A DNA stretch of 25,047 nucleotides from Candidatus Woesearchaeota archaeon (GTDB lineage: Archaea; Nanobdellota; Nanobdellia; Woesearchaeales; UBA525), in NCBI GenBank assembly GCA_027371725.1, contig DAHXMN010000004.1, positions 1 to 25,047 of the forward strand. The letters run 5' to 3'. Positions 20,407 through 25,047 of the stretch are shown here, one piece after another (the stretch's first letter is position 1; each line of letters begins with the position of its first letter). Made by a program: the position numbers and the translations under genes. The notes beneath the pieces are model-generated. The model ran no database searches. It was not told the origin of the DNA and worked only from the letters and a program-made list of their open reading frames with translations.

Positions 20407-21954
20407 ATGGCGAAAGACGAGAAACAGGCAGGGAAGGGCAGTCAGCAGAACCCCGCGCTCCGACCGCAGGCCGAGGACACCAAGGGCATCACCGTCAAGA
20501 AGGCGGAGGATATGCCGGAATGGTACACGCAGGCGTGCCTCAAGGCGCAGGTCGCGGACTACAGCCCGGTGAAGGGCTGCATGGTGATCCGGCCGCTCGG
20601 CTACGCGCTATGGCAGTCTATCCAAGACAAGTTCAACGGGATGCTGAAGGAGGACAAGGTGCAGAACGCCTACTTCCCCCTGTTCATCCCCGAATCGTTC
20701 TTCGCAAGAGAAGCGGAGCACGCCGAAGGCTTCAAGCCCGAGGTGGCGTGGGTCCAGAACAAGGATGACAGCGAGGGGAAGGAACGGTTCGCGATCCGCC
20801 CCACGTCGGAGACGATCATGTATGACAGCTACGGCCGATGGATCCGCTCATGGCGCGATCTCCCCTTGAGAATCAACCAGTGGTGCAACATCGTCCGGTG
20901 GGAGGTGCAGGACGTCAAGCTCTTCCTCCGGAGCAGGGAGTTCCTGTGGCAGGAAGGCCACTGCGTCTACGAGACCGCGGACGAGTGCCACCGCGAGACG
21001 CTCCATTACCTCGAGCGCTATCGCCAGGTCGCGGAGGAGTTGCTCGCCGTCCCGGTCATCCTCGGCCAGAAGACGGAGCGGGAGAAGTTCGCGGGCGCAA
21101 TCCGCACGTATTCGATGGAATCCCTGATGCCGGACGGGAAGGCGCTCCAGATGGGCACGTCCCACGACCTGAGCCAGGGGTTCGCGAAGGCGTTCTCCAT
21201 CCGCTTCCAAGGAAGGACCGGAGAGGAGCAGCTGCCGTGGCAGAACTCGTGGGGCATCTCGACGCGGATGGTCGGCGCCCTGATCCTGACGCACGGTGAC
21301 GACAAGGGGCTCGTGCTCCCGCCGCGGATCGCGCCGAACAAAGTCGCGGTCGTACCGATTATCTTCGAGAAGGAGAAGGAAGCGATCATCAAAGAGACGG
21401 AGAAGCTCGGACCGCTCCTCAAGGAGTTCGACCCCCTCGTCGACACGCGGGACGAGTACACCTCGGGGTGGAAGTTCAATCAGTATGAGCTGCAGGGCAT
21501 CCCGCTCCGGGTCGAGCTCGGTCCGAAGGACATCGCCAAGGGCCAGGCGGTCGTCGTCCGTCGCGACACCGGCGCGAAGGAGTTCGTCCCGCTCGAGAGG
21601 CTCCGTCAGAGAGTCGGAGAACTCCTCGAGGAGATCCAGAAGAATCTCTATACGAAGGCGAAAGAACGGATCGAAAACGATATCGTCGTCGTGCATGATT
21701 TCGCGGCGTTCGAGCAGGCGATCCAGGCGCGGAAGATGGTCTTCGCAGGCCATTGCGGCGAGAAGGATTGCGAGTTCGTCATCAAGGAGAAGACCGCGGC
21801 GACTGCGAGGAACATCCCTCTCGACGCGATCCAGCACGAGGTCCATCAGTCGAAGGAGGAGTCCAAGCGCTCCGCCGTTCCGGCGAAGGGCGCGAAGTGC
21901 GTCCACTGCTCCAAACCGGCGAAGTACAACGCGTATTTCGCGCGGGCGTACTGA
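20407..21954 (+). CDS. proS: prolyl-tRNA synthetase, archaeal/eukaryotic type
   Basis: This 515-residue class II synthetase charges tRNA-Pro with proline. The visible hallmarks are the motif 1 region around PLGYALWQSIQDKF, RPTSET (131-136), motif 2 RWEVQDVKLFLRSREFLWQEGH (164-185) and EKFAGA (226-231). NSWGISTRMVGALILTHGDDKGLVLPPR contains motif 3 (296-307). The anticodon-binding domain then follows, with VDTRDEYTSGWKFNQYELQGIPLRVELGPKD. The C-terminal archaeal-type zinc domain has four cysteines (GHCGEKDC, KCVHC) and ends YNAYFARAY, close to the usual aromatic C-terminus. There is no bacterial editing insertion. A short charged N-terminal extension precedes the core. The start is leaderless. 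Confidence 0.98.
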   Translation: MAKDEKQAGKGSQQNPALRPQAEDTKGITVKKAEDMPEWYTQACLKAQVADYSPVKGCMVIRPLGYALWQSIQDKFNGMLKEDKVQNAYFPLFIPESFFAREAEHAEGFKPEVAWVQNKDDSEGKERFAIRPTSETIMYDSYGRWIRSWRDLPLRINQWCNIVRWEVQDVKLFLRSREFLWQEGHCVYETADECHRETLHYLERYRQVAEELLAVPVILGQKTEREKFAGAIRTYSMESLMPDGKALQMGTSHDLSQGFAKAFSIRFQGRTGEEQLPWQNSWGISTRMVGALILTHGDDKGLVLPPRIAPNKVAVVPIIFEKEKEAIIKETEKLGPLLKEFDPLVDTRDEYTSGWKFNQYELQGIPLRVELGPKDIAKGQAVVVRRDTGAKEFVPLERLRQRVGELLEEIQKNLYTKAKERIENDIVVVHDFAAFEQAIQARKMVFAGHCGEKDCEFVIKEKTAATARNIPLDAIQHEVHQSKEESKRSAVPAKGAKCVHCSKPAKYNAYFARAY

Positions 21955-22052
21955 AGACGGACGTACTGAAGATCGACGCCTTCCCCCATGCCCCGATAGG
22001 CGCGGAGTCCCAGGGACTTCTCGCGAGGCCCGGTTCTGGATGGAGGCCGATT

Positions 22053-22353
22053 TTAGCAGAGCGTCCGCCGTACCGCATTCCGCATCTTCCGACGCGCATC
22101 AGGTCTCCGAACGAGGTCTCCGAACGCTTCATCATTAGCCTTTACGCAATACTCGTCCCCCGCATTCGGCTCCCAATGCTCCATCGCCCAGATACGATCT
22201 TTCCCGTCGGCGTTCATGAGAGCGGCTGCAGCCTCCCCGTCGCTTGCTTTGAGAATGGGAGCCGTTCCCGCCGTTCTTCCCTGCAACGGTCGCTTCCCTG
22301 TCGGAGAGGATGAGGGGGATACCCGTCGTCGTAGGACCTGATCTCAATCTCAT
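22053..22353 (-). pseudogene. small hypothetical gene with apparent one-base frameshift
   Basis: The ATG at 22353 sits about 26 bp after a minus-strand TATA box (catttaagga, 22374-22384) and opens MRLRSGPTTTGIPLILSDRE, then ATVAG. After about 22285 that frame degenerates into Arg/Gly-rich sequence. A neighbouring frame continues sensibly (APILKASDGEAAAALMNADG, KDRIWAMEHWEPNAGDEYCV) to a stop at 22053. The span of 301 bases is 100 codons plus one. One extra base in the G/A-rich stretch near 22265-22290 would restore a protein of about 99 residues. No family is recognised. The 77-bp repeat covers part of its second half. It may be a pseudogene, a sequencing error or chance. Confidence 0.4.
22083..22159 (+). 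repeat. 77-bp inverted-repeat arm, left copy
   Basis: This is identical to the reverse complement of 24971-25047, the last 77 bases of the window. The next base (22160) does not match, so the visible repeat is exactly 77 bp; the other side cannot be tested. Confidence 0.97.
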
Positions 22354-22420
22354 ACGCGGAAGAGAATGGCTTCTCCTTAAATGCGTTCTTTCATGAACGA
22401 TGACGAGAGGGGATACCGAG

Positions 22421-22918
22421 CTATCCTCGCACACGTCCGCGGATACCCTCGACGATAGCGGGCATCGAGTCATAGATATAATCGACGACGTAAGACGCGT
22501 ATTCTCGTATCTTTTCCTCATCCTCCGGGGCGCCGAGGGAGCGGATGCCGGAGTCGTGCTCTTCGAAGTCGAGCACCCCTTCGCTCTTCCCGTAGGCGAC
22601 CTCGTTGAAGAGCGGGGCGTCGACGCCGAACGCCTCGTTCAGGCGCGCCTGGTGATCGAGGTTCATCGCGATGACCAGGTCGTTCCTCTCGAGCAATTCC
22701 TGATTGATCCCCTTATACCGGTGATGCGCCGCCTCGATGCCGTGATACGCCAGCCGCTCGACGGTTTCCCTCCGGGGCTGCTGAGGTATCGGCGCGATAC
22801 CGGCAGAATCCGCCTCGATGTCCCTGATGCCGTTCCGCGCAAGATAGTCCTTGAGACATTTCTCGGCAGTCATGCTCCGGAAGACGTTGCCCGTGCAGAC
22901 GAAGAGGACGCGGATCAT
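22421..22918 (-). CDS. low-molecular-weight protein tyrosine phosphatase family protein
   Basis: This 165-residue protein starts MIRVLFVCTGNVFRSMTAE. It has the CX5R phosphate-binding loop with C8 and R14, the signature of LMW tyrosine phosphatases and related arsenate reductases. An ADSAGI strand and NDLVIAMNLDHQARL follow, as in the family. The usual late Asp-Pro general-acid motif is not obvious; the corresponding segment reads SLGAPEDEEKIREYASYVVDYI. It may therefore be a variant enzyme. The ATG at 22918 matches the family N-terminus; an in-frame ATG at 22963 would add 15 atypical residues. The promoter is not clear (weak ggataaacc near 22995-23003). It lies downstream of the coiled-coil gene on the same strand, with a structured gap between. 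Confidence 0.85.
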   Translation of the reverse strand: MIRVLFVCTGNVFRSMTAEKCLKDYLARNGIRDIEADSAGIAPIPQQPRRETVERLAYHGIEAAHHRYKGINQELLERNDLVIAMNLDHQARLNEAFGVDAPLFNEVAYGKSEGVLDFEEHDSGIRSLGAPEDEEKIREYASYVVDYIYDSMPAIVEGIRGRVRG

Positions 22919-23016
22919 GGATGAGAAGGGAAAGAGACGGGTAGAAAAAGCTTTCGCAGTCATTCACCAGATGACATCATCGTCGCCGAGGAGGGTTTAT
23001 CCGCCCCGCGGTCAGG

Positions 23017-23030
23017 AATATCGGGATATT
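23017..23030. promoter_or_regulatory. AATATC-GG-GATATT palindrome, operator-like
   Basis: This 14-base inverted repeat with two central bases lies about 100 bp upstream of the phosphatase ATG in a GC-rich background. It could be a regulator site, but no partner is known. Confidence 0.3.
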
Positions 23031-23032
23031 GC

Positions 23033-23107
23033 GAAAAACGCCCCGCACGCGCACGGTACGAAGCACCGGCGCGCCGAAAGCCCGGGCTTCCGAATCAGGC
23101 GTTTTTC
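23033..23107. ncRNA. candidate three-way-junction structure between coiled-coil gene and phosphatase
   Basis: GAAAAACGCC (23033-23042) pairs perfectly with GGCGTTTTTC (23098-23107). Inside are a second hairpin, CGCGC-a-CGGT (23048-23057) with ACCG-GCGCG (23065-23073), and the palindrome AAGCCCGGGCTT (23078-23089). It starts 48 nt after the stop of the minus-strand gene, so a 3'-UTR or terminator role is possible. The T-runs occur on both strands. Confidence 0.4.
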
Positions 23108-23154
23108 TGATTATGTTCCGAGGCGGCAACGGTGCTGACGTCGATCAGGACACA

Positions 23155-25047
23155 TCACTTCAGCGCGGCGAGGTGGATGTCGTCGTAGAGTTCGCGGATG
23201 GTGGTGTAGAGCACCTGTTTCTCCGACGGGGAGAGATCCTCCTTGTTGAACGCGTCCCGTATCCGGTTGTAGAGGTCGCGCGCCTCCTTGAGGTCGCCGC
23301 TGTCGAGCGAGGCCTGCGCCCGGTCGATCATCGAGTATATCTTCAGGTTCCTGATCGCGCCCGCGGCCGGCACCTCCGGCATGTCGGGTTCGCCGCTCTT
23401 GATGGACTGGAGCCTGCGGCCGAGATAGCCGCCGAGCCCTTCGCTCTCGAGGCGCTGCTCCTGCTCCACGAGGTGACGCTCCGCCTCGCTGACATAGGTC
23501 GCGATCTTCCGCCGCTCCTGGAGTTTCTCCTCGGCCTTCGCCTCGGCATCCTCGGCCTTCCGGATCCGGTCGGCGGCCTTCTTCTCCTCGGCGGCGAGCC
23601 GGGCGAGCGTCGCCTTCTCTTTCGCGGCGAGCGCCTTCTGGTCGCGTTCCAGGTCGTTCCTGAGCATCTTGTAGTCCTGGAGGTCGCGCTTGAGCTGCGC
23701 CTCCTGGCGCGTGAGCTCCTGCTCCCGCTTGTTGAGCGCGTCCTTCTCGTTCTTGATCGAGGTCTCCTGGCGCGCTTGCGTGGCGAGCTTGGCGTTGACG
23801 CTCTTCAGGTCGGTCTTGAGCTTCTCGCTGTCCGCGCCGAGTTTCGTCCGCTCGTCGGCGAGCGTCGCGCGTCCCTGGGCGAGGTCGTCGAGCTGCGACT
23901 GGATGGCGGCGCCTTGCGCGATGAGGGCTTTGGCCGCGGCCTTCTCCTGCTCGAGACGCATCCGCTCGGTCTCGTTCGCCGCCATCGCGCGCGCCTGTTC
24001 CTCCTTGAGCGTCTTCTCGACGCTCTTGAGCGACTCCTGTTTCGCGGCGAGACGCGCCTCGCGGTCGGCCACGCGCTTCTCGAGCGCCTTGGACTGGCGC
24101 GCGTAGTCGGCCTTCGCCTTCTCCGCCTCCTTCAGCCTGCGCTTCAGGTCGGCGCGCGCCTCCTTGAGGCGCAGGTCGAGCTCATGGGCGATCTGCGTGC
24201 CCACCTTGTCGTTGAGGAGCCGTTTCTGCTCGGCGAGCTCATCGCTCTTCTGCGCGAGCGCCGATTGGAGCTGGGCGATCCTGCCGTCGATGTCCTTGAC
24301 GCGGTCGATGCGTTCAGCGCGCGCCTTGAGCGCCGCCCGGAGGAACTTGTCGCTCTGGCGGAACCGCTTGTCCGCGGCGCGGCCGTGGGCCTTGAGCACC
24401 TTGACGAGGTCCTTGCGCGACGTCGCCGCGGCGAGTTCGTCCGCGAGCGCGTCGTCGCGGAAGACGCCCCTGATCCAGTTCGCGAAATCGTTCTTGCGCT
24501 CGTTCACATGGTGGAAGAAGACATCCGCATCAATCACGTCGAGCGCCTGGAGGAGCTCGCCGATCGTCTTGAGCGGCTGGCCGTTCTTGAGGATGAACTC
24601 CCGCCCTTCGGGTGCGGGCTTCTCGTGCGGATGGTCCTTGTCCGGCAGCTCGTCCTTCTGGGCGATGAGCCGCGTGATCTCCTGATGGATCTGCTCGTGC
24701 TCGTCATGGAGGCCCGCGAGATGCTCGTCCGCGATGGGCGCGACCTCTTCCGGCGTGACCGGAGGGGCGGGTTCCTCGGGCGCTTCCTCATGCTCTGCTT
24801 CAGGCTCATGTTCCGGCCCGTCGATGAGGATGTCCGGCTCGAGGGCTTGTTCGACTAGGGCCGGTCCCGTCTCTCTTTCGGCGGCATCCGCACGGTCGGC
24901 TGCACCGTAGACATGCTCTGCACCGTAGACATGCTCGTCTGTCCAGAAGGAGGCGTCTGGCGCGGACGTCGGGACGAGTATTGCGTAAAGGCTAATGATG
25001 AAGCGTTCGGAGACCTCGTTCGGAGACCTGATGCGCGTCGGAAGATG
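23155..25047 (-). CDS. long coiled-coil protein with KNDFANWI-type N-terminal domain, 5' end missing
   Basis: The frame stays open from the stop at 23155 to the window edge, 630 codons, with no ATG, GTG or TTG before an internal GTG at 24537. That GTG falls inside a domain, so the gene starts beyond the window. Visible order from the N-side: an acidic Glu/Pro/Ala region with EHVYGAEHVYGA repeats, then the domain FILKNGQPLKTIGELLQALD, VIDADVFFHHVNERKNDFAN and WIRGVF (DUF5752-like). A coiled coil of about 280 residues rich in Lys, Glu, Ala and Gln follows. The C-terminal helical domain is TPR-like (MIDRAQASLDSGDLKEARDL, LYNRIRDAFNKE). A structural or SMC-like scaffold role is inference. The outermost 26 codons come from the 77-bp repeat and look unlike the rest. 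Confidence 0.85.
   Translation of the reverse strand, partial: HLPTRIRSPNEVSERFIISLYAILVPTSAPDASFWTDEHVYGAEHVYGAADRADAAERETGPALVEQALEPDILIDGPEHEPEAEHEEAPEEPAPPVTPEEVAPIADEHLAGLHDEHEQIHQEITRLIAQKDELPDKDHPHEKPAPEGREFILKNGQPLKTIGELLQALDVIDADVFFHHVNERKNDFANWIRGVFRDDALADELAAATSRKDLVKVLKAHGRAADKRFRQSDKFLRAALKARAERIDRVKDIDGRIAQLQSALAQKSDELAEQKRLLNDKVGTQIAHELDLRLKEARADLKRRLKEAEKAKADYARQSKALEKRVADREARLAAKQESLKSVEKTLKEEQARAMAANETERMRLEQEKAAAKALIAQGAAIQSQLDDLAQGRATLADERTKLGADSEKLKTDLKSVNAKLATQARQETSIKNEKDALNKREQELTRQEAQLKRDLQDYKMLRNDLERDQKALAAKEKATLARLAAEEKKAADRIRKAEDAEAKAEEKLQERRKIATYVSEAERHLVEQEQRLESEGLGGYLGRRLQSIKSGEPDMPEVPAAGAIRNLKIYSMIDRAQASLDSGDLKEARDLYNRIRDAFNKEDLSPSEKQVLYTTIRELYDDIHLAALK
24901..24936 (-). 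repeat. 18-bp tandem duplication in the coiled-coil gene
   Basis: The unit tgcaccgtagacatgctc occurs twice in a row. On the minus strand it encodes EHVYGA twice, in frame. Confidence 0.95.
24971..25047 (-). repeat. 77-bp inverted-repeat arm at the window end
   Basis: This is an exact reverse complement of 22083-22159. It runs to the last base of the window, so its true length beyond the edge is unknown. Confidence 0.97.

Larger units (their letters stand above)
21955..22420. other. intergenic region downstream of proS
   Basis: The plus strand holds no plausible gene. A short direct repeat (cgtactgaaga twice, near 21948 and 21964) follows the proS stop. A frameshifted small gene lies on the minus strand (22053-22353) with a TATA box at 22374-22384. 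The 77-bp inverted-repeat arm is at 22083-22159 and contains a 13-bp tandem duplication (ggtctccgaacga/c). Confidence 0.5.

Noticed and set aside
23029..24858. 609-residue open frame on the plus strand
   Set aside because: It is antisense to the coiled-coil gene and rich in Leu/Arg/Val, a mirror of Lys/Glu/Ala codons. It has no promoter and no recognisable motif.
24913..25047. Plus-strand gene start at the window end (MLCTVDMLVCPEGG...)
   Set aside because: It shares the DEYCVKAND segment of the 22053 gene only because of the 77-bp repeat. It overlaps the coiled-coil coding frame, has no promoter and runs off the edge.

Overview
The window is GC-rich archaeal chromosomal DNA. The evidence is an archaeal-type prolyl-tRNA synthetase, an archaeal proteasome beta subunit next to the KH/beta-CASP nuclease aCPSF1, eIF6, prefoldin alpha, FtsY, Taw3, and SecD/SecF without SecA. 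Nearly every gene has an A/T-rich TATA box about 26-28 bp before the start codon (leaderless transcripts). Leadered genes carry GGTG-type Shine-Dalgarno sites. Several gene families (SecD with a PDZ-like domain, a KNDFANWI-type domain fused to a long coiled coil, small membrane proteins) recall DPANN archaea such as Woesearchaeota; that placement is an inference.

Layout. 1-600: a tiny lipoprotein-like ORF and a four-helix membrane protein (+). 615-3277: psmB followed by aCPSF1 (-). 3453-4820: a lipoprotein and a DOT1-like methyltransferase carrying an apparent 135-bp in-frame insertion (-). 5002-5607: taw3 (+). 5759-8248: a Tyr-rich secreted repeat protein, an acidic low-complexity protein and a DUF1189-like membrane protein (-). 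8374-9226: a small hypothetical (+) convergent with a methyltransferase (-). 9287-12015: a tightly packed eIF6-pfdA-ftsY operon (-). 12274-13080: scpA (-). 13310-13784: a frameshifted gene that runs into tRNA-Val(TAC). 14422-15352: two small proteins. 15522-18457: secF-secD. 18554: tRNA-Val(GAC). 19107-20181: a pair of paralogous unknown proteins. 20407-21954: proS. 22053-22353: a frameshifted small gene (-). 22421-22918: a LMW phosphatase (-). 23155 to the end: a large coiled-coil protein (-) whose start lies outside the window.

The most interesting signals are non-coding. Two intergenic loci (5609-5721 and 12084-12213) share diverged sequence but fold into the same three-way-junction structure, with different base pairs in matching stems and conserved internal-loop sequence. 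The second copy begins about 27 bp after a TATA box, so it looks like an independently transcribed RNA. The two tRNA-Val loci are each followed by about 500 bp of non-coding DNA holding shared blocks and repeated fragments of the tRNA 3' half. One of these tRNAs has C instead of U at position 33. The last 77 bases of the window are an exact reverse complement of 22083-22159. That may be a true inverted repeat or an assembly-graph boundary, so the right edge should be read with caution.
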